Assembly: GCF_035083965.1 (NCBI RefSeq)
Contig: NC_089738.1
Coordinates: forward strand, 12,922,734 to 12,986,733
Direction of reading: 5' to 3'
Length of the DNA: 64,000 nt
Origin: Branchiostoma lanceolatum
Taxonomy: Eukaryota; Chordata; Leptocardii; Amphioxiformes; Branchiostomatidae
Part shown: positions 24,001 to 35,000 of the stretch, piece by piece
Position numbering within the stretch: the first letter of the stretch is position 1
Layout: each line of letters opens with the position of its first letter
The notes under the pieces: model-generated
The model's input: only the letters and a program-made list of their open reading frames with translations
Told to the model about the DNA's origin: nothing
The model's database searches: none
Made by a program: the position numbers and the translations under genes

Positions 24001-26001
24001 CGGCCCCAATTATGCCCATTTCTCTCCCGACGAGTAAAACGGGAAGCGGCAATTCTCCGATAATGAACCAACTCTTAACGAAAATGGCTTCAACCCCGGG
24101 ACCTCTTTCCACGGCGAAGATTGCCCCCGAATTTTCCCCCCGATTTGACTCGGCTGGCAGGGAAATTTGCTTAGGGTAATTTGGTCTAATTCTCGGGCTA
24201 TTTAAGCAATTATCGTCAACGTTTTGCGACGGGACAATTTGATTGCAGATTGTGTCGCGGCGCTCTGCGCTTAACTCGTCAAATAGCCTCACCGCTATAG
24301 TAAAGATGTACCGCCGAGCTTCGGAAATCTCTGCGGCCCTGCTTTGTCTTCGAAAGCAATCCATACACAACCCTCTCATCACGCGAAATTGAAAAGCGGG
24401 AAATTACAGGGAAGGTTCATTCAATTTTATTAGCATTCAACAGGATGCCTTACTCGAGTCGATGTAATTTCGAGAAAATTGCTCGAAATTGGCGGTTCTC
24501 GAAACACAATGTGCAAATCTAATAGTGCGATGGGAGAGACGGGGTTGTGTGAGTGACAGCACGCTTACAGTAAAACCGAAAGGTCTTGGCCCTTCTCGGA
24601 ATCCTTAGGTCGTGTAGGAGAAAAAAACGAACCCTCATTGTAGCGTTTGCCACTTCACGAGTTGATAAACTTGTCGAAAGTTACAAAGAAGACGCGATCT
24701 ACGAGTCTGTATGTAAAATTAGGTGAATGTGTATTACAGAGGTAATGAAGGCCGTCTGCGAGCGAGAGCAAAGGAGCATAATCACCGTTCTTGAGCGACA
24801 GTCAATCACTCCGACTCTAAAAGAGCCCTGTTGGATATAGCGTGTTACATGGCTCTTTATTTCCATTAGTTACGAGCCAATTGTTCGGGGAAATGCAGTT
24901 TGTGATGTCCTTATAACAAAGTGGCAGCTGCAGTTTTGTATAGTAGTTTAAAGCCTCGTGTGTTCATAAAGATCAAAAGATTTTAAGTTGCTTTGACGAA
25001 GCTCTCGTGTTTAACGTTTATTGAGCCTTTTACCAAGAAAATTAGTCTAAACTGTTTTTCTTGTATGGTTGTCTCTTCTGTACTTCTTGTTCACTTAACA
25101 GCAGTTCCGAATATTTGGTGCATATCCAGACAGTTTTTCTGTAGCTGAATAACATAAATCATAGGTCATATGTTACACAGTGGCAAAACGAGCGTAATTA
25201 TGTGTTTGCGACCTGTCCAACTATTCAAAATTACGAAAAATCACCCTTAGGCAACAGTTTGACTGAATCATCTGTCTACAAAGGAAAGACTACTACAGGG
25301 TGGCGATCGATGCTACAAGAGGAGTGGGAAAATGTCATTTAATGTCCTTTCGAAATCTTTCCTGGACAGTTGGACTACGTATACGTAGTAGGTAAATATC
25401 CCAATCGTGGTAATTCCTAGATTCTAATTCGTGGCGACTGTTACTTAAATCTAAGTGTACACCAATGTTAGATATTCTGTGTCATACAGTTGTAACATGG
25501 CCCGTGTGTATGTTGTTACAGGTCTGGTTCCAGAACCGACGGGCTAAATGGCGGAAGCGAGAGAAGGCCCAGGCCCAACAACAGGCCCAGATGCAGCTCC
25601 ACCACCCTGGGGGCCTACCGGGGGTCCATCCCTACCTGGACATGGGCTGCGCTCCCCACCACCCTGGGGAACATCCCCCGGGGGTCCCCGGACTGAGCTG
25701 CTCGCCGCTATCCCCTCTCCCTCCCGCCCTCCACCCCGGATCGTTCCCCCTCCACCCGGCGCTCGGCGGTGGGCTGCTCAGAACGCCGCTGGGCCCGGCG
25801 GGGTTCTCGCCGTTCCTCCGCGGCGCTGCTCCCGTGTTCCGCCCGATGCTGCAGGTGGACGGGCTCCAGGCGCTGGCCGAGTCCGACCGCCGGGCCTCCA
25901 GCATCGCCACCCTCCGCCTGAAAGCCAAGGAGCACTCGGCACAGATCGAAGCGCTGGGACAACACGCTAAAACTACTCCACTCAAGGAGGTGTGCTCGTG
26001 A
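15015..26001 (+). CDS. Arx: Aristaless-related homeobox protein (Arx)
   Basis: Four exons, 15015-15174, 16533-16995, 22975-23020 and 25522-26001, join in phase to 382 residues. Exon 1 supplies an octapeptide/eh1-like repressor motif ([11 protein letters not shown]; vertebrate ARX has SYCIDSILGR). Exon 2 has a short acidic region and most of a Paired-class homeodomain preceded by [20 protein letters not shown]; the 46-nt exon 3 gives [15 protein letters not shown]; exon 4 opens with [16 protein letters not shown] (Gln at homeodomain position 50). The C terminus has an OAR/aristaless domain ([20 protein letters not shown]) and ends KEVCS, close to KEVC in vertebrate ARX. It is a nuclear transcription factor, mainly repressive, of forebrain and neuronal patterning in the family. 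The protein is shorter than human ARX (562 aa) and lacks poly-alanine tracts. The first ATG in the exon 1 frame is 15015; only a GTG lies upstream. Confidence 0.95.
15175..16532 (+). promoter_or_regulatory. Arx intron 1, CpG-rich
   Basis: It runs from GTACGT to a TTTCTTTGCAG acceptor. About 15770-15960 and 16260-16410 are CpG-dense (GCGCGC, CGCGGCCGGGGCAC) without a coding frame, which resembles an unmethylated promoter or regulatory stretch. No specific factor site can be claimed. Confidence 0.3.
16996..22974 (+). other. Arx intron 2 (6 kb), no other gene seen
   Basis: It interrupts the homeodomain codon after 'DVFT'. It contains a CpG-rich patch (about 17340-17660), a foldback (17897-17984) and otherwise AT-rich sequence. 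Several 60-90-codon open stretches (e.g. 18639-18887, 20297-20569) lack domain features or splice context and are treated as chance. Confidence 0.6.
17897..17984. repeat. Foldback repeat in Arx intron 2
   Basis: CTAGCCTGGATAGCATCCTA followed by GTTAGTTAAC pairs with GTTAACTAACTAGGATGGCA followed by CCCAGGCTAG; about 30 bp per arm with a few mismatches and a loop of about 29 bp. A half-copy, AGGATGGCACCCAGGCTA, lies at about 22870-22888 just upstream of exon 3. It looks like a small MITE with a solo end. Confidence 0.6.
23785..23880 (-). repeat. SINE family B tail fragment
   Basis: This is the reverse complement of the body at about 54610-54695: GGGTTCTTTATCGTGCTCAA, GTGTGGCTCTCCTCAAAACA, CGGGACCTCCGGTTTTACGT. 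It lies in Arx intron 3 and the Pol III head is missing. Confidence 0.6.
23950..24420. promoter_or_regulatory. Candidate enhancer / conserved noncoding element in Arx intron 3
   Basis: This 470-bp stretch differs in composition from the AT-rich DNA around it: CpG-rich, balanced, and dense in short sites (CCAATTATGCCC, GGTAATTTGGTCTAATTC, GATTGCAG, TTTAAGCAATTATCG). A 128-codon open frame on the minus strand has no domain and no credible splice context. Position in a developmental homeobox intron and composition suggest cis-regulatory DNA; this is inference. Confidence 0.35.
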
Positions 26002-26094
26002 GGACTACAGGCTTCAGGGGCGGGTCAGTCGGCTGTTGAAGGGATGGGAGAGACAGCCAGTTACCAGACTCTTTGGGTTGTTGAAAGATGAAAG

Positions 26095-26100
26095 AATAAA
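26095..26100 (+). terminator. Candidate poly(A) signal, Arx
   Basis: AATAAA about 95 nt downstream of the Arx stop codon (TGA 25999-26001). A very short 3' UTR would follow; longer alternatives cannot be excluded. Confidence 0.45.
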
Positions 26101-26135
26101 GATTGGATAAATAGACTGACTGATATGTCATAGAT

Positions 26136-26207
26136 ATAAGCCGGCCATAGAGTATGTTGGTAACCATGGACATGTAACCAGTAACTATATCTCTATGGCC
26201 GGCTTAT
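26136..26207. repeat. Perfect 17-bp-arm hairpin 3' of Arx
   Basis: ATAAGCCGGCCATAGAG (26136-26152) and its exact reverse complement (26191-26207) are separated by 38 nt. It lies 35 bp past the candidate Arx poly(A) signal. It could be a small foldback element or a structured RNA if transcribed. Confidence 0.7.
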
Positions 26208-27149
26208 TCCTTTGCTTATTGATTCTATTTAGCCATCTTTTTATTTTTCATCACAGCCCCTCTGGTAGAGAGTATATGGATAAGGCTTTGTACCTTGTAC
26301 CTTGCTCGAAAGAAATGTCTCCCTCTCACCGAGCGTTCTGTTATAATATAATGTCATGACGTAAAATTTCTTCCCAACTTTCTGTAAAACTCTACTCTCC
26401 ATGTCGCTACTGAACATCAACTTGCCAACCTTATTTCTTAAGGTGTTAAGCCGGCTATGCTGCAATGTCTTCAAATTTTCATGTTTGTCCAAGTGTTGTG
26501 AGTAATTCTAACCCTGACCGTGGGTCTGTTGCGTTGTTGTCCGACCCTGTTAAGTGTAGAGATGTATTGTGCAATCTTGTTGTGATATGTGAATATTTGT
26601 ATGCCAGATAATTTTCTTTGATACAGTGCTATACAAAGAAGTGGTTATTGAACTGACAATCTCATTTACATCATCCAGTGGCGCTCCAAAAGGCGATCTC
26701 TACATATACAAATCTAAATTTTCCATATACGTGATGTGGTATACCAATATGTATCATACAGTATGTAATTATAATGTCAGTACTACCAGTATACCAATAG
26801 CTAACTCTAGAGAATAACAGAGACCAGTCCATCCCAGTTTTTTACTGACATATTTTGGTGTACCAAACACCAGTTGATTACTACTTGAAGTTAACGAATA
26901 TTGTCAGAACACTAAGAATGTAAGTTTTCTGATTTGATTTCGGTCATCCTCAGTCTTTAGAACATTTTTTCCAACTTGTTGAAGTCCACAGGACCAAGAG
27001 GCCTGGTGGATGTTGCTTTTTTGTACACGCCTTTGACTTCTCTGAACGGGCCAATTCATGTCATAGCTGGTTAGAGTAAAATACGATACGAGATACGTGC
27101 AGCGAGGAAAGACCTCACCGCTCAAATTGGGATCCTCTCAGCATAGACA

Positions 27150-27360
27150 TAGCCTTCGTAGCAGGCTCTACAGTCACGCTTTTGGGGGCTTCTGACATGG
27201 CATATAATGGTATATCAGTTATATTACATTCGCAGAGGCGCGAACACAATAAACGGAATGCAATAAAACGGATATGCCATCAGAAAAAAAAAGCATATCA
27301 CCCCCGGCCCCACCCCCCAAAACTTGAAGCCCGACTCTTCGAGCCTGCTTGGAAAGCTAG
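27150..27360. repeat. Imperfect foldback (MITE-like)
   Basis: The left end TAGCCTTCGTAGCAGGCTC ... CTTTTGGGGGC ... GGCATATA and the right end TATGCCAT ... CCCCCCAAAACTTGAAGC ... GAGCCTGCTTGGAAAGCTA are imperfect inverted complements over much of their length. No coding capacity. Confidence 0.45.
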
Positions 27361-30300
27361 CATTGAACTACCACTGTGACTGTCCAGGCAACGTTATGAA
27401 ACCTCCAAATTGCGGCCTTTTCAACATCACAGACCTGCTGAATACAGAAAGAGGCACAATTAGAGATAAAAGCAAATGCATGGTCTCCGGACTGACCGCA
27501 AATTGACCCCACAATTGGTCCAGGCTAGAGTTTCCATTTGTCAAATCGTCGTAAATATTACCTCACTTCTAAAGGTTACAGAAAGGCCTCCAACATGGGT
27601 GGTGCTCTGGTAAAACAGAGAAAAAACAATACATCATTTTCTAGAGCTAAGAGTTTAAGCCTTTGGCTTTGTTTCCGATTATCGTCTGTAACATTCTTTG
27701 TCTATATTTAGTGTCCTGACAACGTCAGCGTTCGTCATACTAAAATGGCATACAGTTTAAAAATCAAAGTGTATATGGAGCCGTATGGAAATGAATTGTG
27801 ATAGTTTATATAGACGTAACGTTATGTATAGACGCGTCAACTGTGACATAAGTTGTAAGTGGAGGAGCGTTCTCATGAGTATCAGGCTTCGCATGTAACT
27901 ATATTTAAATGAATCTCTCGTGTAATTTATTACGCAAGAATGTCAATATCTCCAAGCATGGTGTCCCGCTGCACTCAATATAAGTGGCGTTTATGCTTGT
28001 AAGTGGCCCGTATCAGTGAGGAAATTTTGTCCATTGTTGTATATTGTGGAAAAGATATGGATGTCTTGAAAAATACAGTATCTATTATAGAACGTGTCTC
28101 TACACCCGTCTTGATGTATAGAGTTTTAATTCCATGTGTAAATACAGCTGCAGGGTCGGTAAAAGATTTTTTATTCTCCACTTAGCTTCTTGGCTCTTTG
28201 TAATGTTATATTTTATTGACCCACTCGTTTGTGATGTAAAGGCTTGTCGTTTGAAGTAGAAATTCGATTAGATTTCGGTTTGCTGAACGTATTTACTTCT
28301 GTAGCGGAGAGTGTGTCCTTTGTCTGCGGGGAACAGGGTATCCTAGACCGAGGAGAAAGGGGCGACATGAATGCGTTCCCCTGACATCTGCACAGGACTA
28401 ATCCAATTTAGAAAAGATGCGGTCAGTCAGTATCAGTAAACGGCAGAAGGAAAATTGATTACATTTTCCCATGATGCTCTTTAGTTAGCTATATAGTAGC
28501 CATCGGACGTACAATGATGTGTCAGTAAGTCCTATTCGCAAAAAAATGACTTTGGTATTACTCTAAGAGATGATGATCACACGTGATAGAGTAAAAAGCC
28601 AACTGCTACGAAAGAGACCTATGGAAAATATGGGGCAATGAGCTAGAGAAGGCATGCATCAAGTTTCATTTTCGATATTTGCATACGTTGACAAAAATCT
28701 TAACTATTTCATGCTTTTATATTGTCCTTGGTTGTTTTGCCGCCACGTGTTCATGTCATACACCATGACCAACGTGAAAACAAGAGCAATATACAGATTT
28801 TGTACAGTTTTCTTTCACAATAACTTGACAAACGTTGCAGTAAGATTAACTTGAAGCACCAGTGAGTGGATTCTACTGTATTTTCAACAAGGGCCTTCTT
28901 TAGAGAAAGTATGAATAAGACGATGTGTCCTGGAGGCTAGGTTACCGGTGTACTGTAAATCTCGTCAAGTTCCTATAGTATCCAGACAGTCGTTTGGTGC
29001 GCAGACGACAGCAGTTCCCGCCAGCCGTGTCAGACGATTTTTACGTGTCCACAAGACGGATGACCGCCATGTTTGCTCACGTGTGGGGGTCGCCATGTTG
29101 GATCCCGCCCGATCACAAACAAATATAAGGGAACTTTTGTTGGCCTAAAGGACCGCTTGGCCGGGGACAACATGCCGACAGTGTCGCCATGGCGACCGCA
29201 AGGTCAAATGTACAGGCCATGTGGACTTGGTGTTAATACTCTCACACCACAAATTGCCCCTAAGCCAATTCTTAAGTTCACTAAATTAGCTCATTGTTGT
29301 ATCATATCGGCTTCAAAGGCTATTGGCACATTCACTTACACCTCACGGATACACTGACATTGTACTAATGAAAATATATCAAGTTCATTAAGTTGTCATT
29401 AAATATGACACATATAGAAAAGGACACTGCGGAACTGCACTCAAATGATGCAACTATGACACGTTGCACATACGAACAACTACACTGAAAAGCAACGCAC
29501 TAGTACTATTACATAAACATAACGTTGTTTCGCGCCTTTGAAACAACATGATGACTGACAACTTTGCACGATGTAATGATCTATATTTTCTTCTAATCAA
29601 CGACAAACATACAACGACAACCACGCTGTGCTAACACTACCAAAGTACCATACCAGTTTGACTCGTAAACCTACCGGTGTACCGATTGTGTCTTCAGTCC
29701 AGGCCTAGGATAGCTTCCTCCTTGTGTCTGTTGAGCCTGGGTCGAATCCAACCCCACCTCATTCATAATCAAAACCATTAAAACTTCATTCTGGAGAGAA
29801 AGAACTAATAACATCACATATAGTACGCCTGGAAGCTAGAACCTCCTTGTTGGAAGCGACCTGCCAAATGAGCTCATTCGAGTTTTCGTAGCCGTGCCAT
29901 TCCCGGTGTCTTTATTATTAACGCAAGAGTGTTGCAGGACGATGATATGGTATACACGGTACTTTGATAAGAGGGCATGTTGATTGGCGTGTTGCACGAA
30001 ACGCACCCGCTTTATTCCCACGTACAGTGGATATCTCTTCTCAGTGATTATTCCAGATGTAAAGGCAAAGCAGTCATCCTCAACTGAGGTGAAGCACGAT
30101 ACTTTTTTTTACCGTTGAAGCAGTCACAGGGCCAATTATCGACAACACGCTTATTTGGCAAAACAGCGCAAACGACGCAAAGCGCTCCCATGAAACTATC
30201 ATTTACTATAATACTAAAAGCAGAAAGTCGGAGGATTGTAGGTCCATGGAATTTGCCATGCTTAAAGAATCATTGGTTTGAGTAAACACTTTAAAAATTG

Positions 30301-31616
30301 TCAACTGAACCTTGCACATTTTACGGCTTTTTGCTTATATCAGGCATATAGCGTTCATGAATGATCATGAAAACCTGTGTAGTGATTTCCAGAAACATTG
30401 CATTTCATTTGATTCATAGTTTATTGTCGTCTCGATCACAGCACATGAACATCCTGTCAATAGTGCAAAACATCTTATTGACTGGAACAGTCTGTCAATA
30501 GTGAAAAATAGTGAAATATAGTCAATAGTGAGCTAATTTGTTCCATGTCAATAGTCTGTAATGCAACATACTGGAGACTTGAACGACTGCACCGGTTGAA
30601 GGTTTATTGATGGAATGTTCGACTTGTGAGAGGCTCAGCTTAAGAGTACTATAAATTCTTTTTTTTATTTTCGCGACTTAGTTTTGCGGTAGAAGGAGTA
30701 AAGATATTTTCGCGTTTGAAACAATTTTGTAGAACAGTAGTAACACAATAGAGATATCAAAAAAATCCCACCAAGAAAGGATTTCTAATGCTTTAAAGCC
30801 TTGTTTTTATTTGATCCAGGGGTCTAGGCACCGGCTCCAACTGTTGTTTCCACCCTGATCCATATCGCTACAGCTGATTGCAGCTAGAACGAACAAAATA
30901 CACAGAAGCACAACATGATAGAAAACTCCTCAACTTGGCCCTCAACCACAAGACGTCCGTAGCACTGTTCTTCATAACGTGAGGCTTACAAATAGTAAAA
31001 TATGAAAAAAGTCTAATAATTCTGCCACTGAGTGTTGTTCTAGCCATTATTTAAAAAAGTGATAAAAGATATAAGGGTACAAATAGGAACTTCTTTACAT
31101 AGTTTTTCTCGTCTTGTGCATGAGAAACGTAACAACTAATCCAAATCCGTCAAAGGGATGCCCTTCTATAAATACTAGGATATATAATAAACACACCGAA
31201 AAAATTGGTGCAACTGCAAAACAAAGAAGACACATTTTCCTTAAGTAACAATGGATTCTTAGATCTACACTTCTTTAAGTTCCATCTCTAAAGTCAAAAG
31301 AAACCAATGAATGTTGAATTCCTGGTAACTTACTCCTCTTGGGCAACAAATTGATGCAGAACTAACATTGTAGTAATTTGCCGCCCTACGGCCTTCTTTT
31401 ATTGCCATACACAAAGAGAACATTTGTTATAGCAATTGCTAAGTACTAGTACTTTATAAACTCAAGGAAATGATTGATCCTAAACCTCAGTCTCTACCAG
31501 ACTACTTGGGGTGCTATAAGTATCAAATAGTAAACATTGTCCAAATAGGTTGAAAATTTTCCAGTTGAGTTAGCCGACCAAATTATCACACGTTGGCAAC
31601 CCAACAGACTGGGTGG

Positions 31617-31753
31617 ACTAATCTCCAAGCAGATCTATAGGTTGCATCAAGACCGTATCAAACTGGCAGAGGAAGTACGTTTTGCAACCATACAACCTCC
31701 TTCTTCCAGTTGGATACGGTCTTTGCAATCCATTGGGCCTTATTGGAGGCTAG
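31617..31753. repeat. Foldback with 'AATCTCCAAGCAGAT' end
   Basis: The inner arms GCATCAAGACCGTATCAAAC (31644-31663) and GGATACGGTCTTTGCAATC (about 31712-31730) are near-complementary. The outer left end shares TAATCTCCAAGCAGAT with the MITE family at 10784 and 36022. Confidence 0.5.
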
Positions 31754-32035
31754 GGTGGACGTCAGCTGCAGGATTTTTACATCCGCTAGAAGTCGTGCCT
31801 GAACAATGGTGTTTAACCATCTCGCCACGATGCATGAAAGTTGTCAATGCAAATTAAAGCTGTTACACATGCATTAATGTCTCGAACACCTGTTAATGTC
31901 TGACACTACTGTACATGTCTACTGCTCCAGTGAAATACTCTTCACTAAGACTTGCACGGTAGAAAATATAGAAAAATGCAAACAGGAGAAAATGGCCGTA
32001 CGGAAACTTAACCTCGTTCAAACATTTATATCCGT

Positions 32036-35000
32036 TTACATAGGGCATGCAGGGTTGGTGCAGTACTCCCAGCGGGTGCTAGGGTCTGTTGTATAGCACC
32101 ACAAGTCGGATTCGGGATACGGGCTCGGGTTGCGGCAGTAGTTCTCTGCCAGGTCAGGGTTCGTCTCCGGCCAGTAGTGGTTATGAACATGAGGAACGTC
32201 GACATCCCATCGCTGGCATGTCTTCCCACTTGCAGTGACGGACAGGTTTCCCCGGTAGTCAGACCCGTCAACCTTTCCTGTGCAGACTGGATAAAATGAA
32301 TATGATAACTCTGCGTCCGTGTACGGGTTTTTTTCTTCAGTGTGTTTGGGTGTTCGTGTTCTTGTGTGTTTATAATATTTGAATACTCTGTCAGTGGGTG
32401 TACGGAAAGTACGAAATGGAACGAAATGGAACAAAATGGAAAAATGGAAGTACAGAGAGAGCGAAATGGAACGAAATGGATTTGTTCCAAATAAAAATGA
32501 ATCAAAAATAATAGTTATGAATTCCTGAGAAAAGATTTATCGGGAAAAAATTAATGACAGTAAGTAGGCACCTGTTTTCGCAGTCATGACACAAGAGGCT
32601 TGATCACGTGATCCTTCTTCTAAAATAAAGTGAACATTTTTATGAGACTTAACATCGAAGGACTTGACAAACATAAAGAAGTGTCAATAAATGTTTTGTT
32701 TATTTGTTTGTTCTGCATAACCGGTAAACCAAATTTAGGCGCAATACACCAGCTTTGTACAGTATGAACAAGCTGCATTATGTTATAGTCACATTTCCAA
32801 ACCGGCGCCCGGTTGGACAGTTTTCGGGAACGACATAAAAGACAACTTAAGAAACAGAACGTTGAAAAATAGTTCCGAGCATATTTTGTGTATGATTCTT
32901 CATATGCACGTTAAGTTTCCGCAAACATGCCGGCCGGACCCCGGATTGGAAATGTCACCCTAGCATAAGACTGGACCAATAGATTTGCAGATTGCCATAG
33001 CAAAGAAACGGTACAACGAAACGGTAAGTAGAATGAAATTGTCTCCACATACCCTGTGTCAGCTGGCAGATGAATTTCAAAGAAGTTTTGCATTGCATGT
33101 CATTCCACGTGCGGCAATACCTGCGGTAGTGGACACAGTCTTCCCCGCCGGCATTGTCGTCCGGCTGACCCCAGTTCCAGCCACCCCAGTCGGTAGTGAC
33201 GTTGTGTGGAGTCCCGTCTGCCCACATCCACTCACCCTCGCGCTTCCGATCGCTCAGGCCGAACCAGAAATGTACGCCAGGATCAGCGGCCTTCTTCAGC
33301 TTCCACAATAAGATGTCGAGGTCTCTATCCTTCGGCATGGCCAGGAGCCCCCCGTCTGCTGCACACACGTGCCTGGCCTGGTCGTAGGTCTTGGCTTGGT
33401 TGTACACTTTGAAGAATGTACCGCCATATTGGGTGTAACCAGAGGGACAACCTGTTGAAATTATGATAATCCGTAAGTCAAACGTTAACTTATTGTAGGT
33501 TTCGGTTTTGGCTTTACATCTAGAAGAATGCGCCGTGTTTAGTGTAACCAGAATTCTAGAAGAACAATCTGTTAATTTTATAAAGTTATGATAATTTTTT
33601 TTTTTTCAATTCGGTTTTTGACAAACAAGGACGACGTGGCACTGTACTGAAGTTTTTATAACTTATATTAACAGTGCCACGTACAGATAACAACATACAT
33701 GTACCCATTTTTAATTTTCATACACCTGGGCGAAGTGAGGAAAGTCGTGTAAATCATCAAGCCTTTCCCAAGGGCACAACATCGGTGGCGTCAGGGGGAT
33801 TCGAACTCGGGACTTCTTGGTTCTGTACACCCTGCCGTTACGCCACACGACAAGGCTGTAAGTTTTGGTTATACACTTTGAAGAATGCCACCATCATGAA
33901 GTGAGCCAGATGGATAAATTGTTGAAATTAGGATGCTCGAGCTCCTTAACAAATGTGAGTTCTGATATGTAATCAAAGCAATGTAGGCTGATTCAGTGTG
34001 GATGCCTCATATAGAATAAAGATGTCCTGTGCTCAAAATAAACAATCTGACATTGAGCATACTAAATTTTACAACTTTTCATTTTGGGAATAACCAAGAA
34101 ATCGAACAATCCTTCTTTACGGTAAATTTTATTAACTCCTCCCACACTCTATCAAGCCTAAAACACCTCCTTCAGTACACGCTATATGAAATTACTAGAA
34201 CCTGACATAATATTGATTGAACATTGTTGTAACAAGCTCTAAGTGTGTACAAGTAACGCCCTGAGATTATTGTGTAGGTGTAGCCATGAATCATCCTGGC
34301 TCTGAACTACTACACCATTGGATTCGAGACAAACAGGACTTTCAATTCTCCAAGTGCCCTATTGCACCACTCCGGCTTTACGTCCTGCAGTATTTGCATA
34401 GCTACGGACACACACCAAGACAAAACAAAAAAACAAAACAACAACACACAAACTAATTACAAAACCTCCGTTTTACGGAGGTGATAAATAATAGCATGTT
34501 TACGGACCTGCCTTCTTGTAGAAGACACAGTCCTCACAGTCGCAGTGGTGAGTGGTGTTCCCGCACCAGTTGCCAGGGGAGCAGCATGGGTAGATACTGT
34601 CAGGGTCGCATTCAGCAGGGTTTCCATCTTCTAAAGGGAACTCTGGTCCGCACTGGAAATCATCGCGCCACTTCTTAATCCCTTGTGGAACAATGGTTAT
34701 AACAAAGTCTCAAACAAAATCGGTCCCTGCTCTTATGACATGATTGCCGACATAAAAAGACGCTGCCATTGGGACGGTGTTTTCTTAGCCCACATTCAAA
34801 TAAGGTCCTCATTTGCATAAATTATAAAAAGAGCGGACATTCGCACAATGCAATTTTCGAATTCGAACCTTTCACTTAACGAACTGATAAACACTCAAAC
34901 CACCAAGCAAACAACACCGCTCGAATACACATTGCCTCCACTGCGAACATCTCTAGGTAGTACATATACTCGTAATAAGTTAAGAAAGTTTATAGAAACC

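Larger units (their letters stand above)
26208..32035. other. Gene-poor interval between Arx and the lectin gene
   Basis: No exon, RNA gene or long open frame could be supported. It contains a foldback at 27150-27360 and another at 31617-31753; the rest is AT-rich single-copy-looking sequence with no structure I can name. Confidence 0.5.

Noticed and set aside
23996..24382. 128-codon minus-strand open frame in Arx intron 3
   Set aside because: No domain, no splice context, and it coincides with CpG-rich DNA that lacks stops by composition; more likely regulatory.
25548..25985. Long alternative frames over Arx exon 4 on both strands
   Set aside because: GC-rich shadows of the homeobox exon; the true frame gives the homeodomain and OAR motif.
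32955..33093. Extension of the C-type lectin frame past 33053 (GMWRQFHSTY...)
   Set aside because: Lies beyond a GTATGT donor; the phase-1 junction to the kringle exon at 32286 fits exactly.
33780..33860. tRNA gene on the minus strand
   Set aside because: Boxes are good, but a cloverleaf could not be built and the flanking body is SINE-like.
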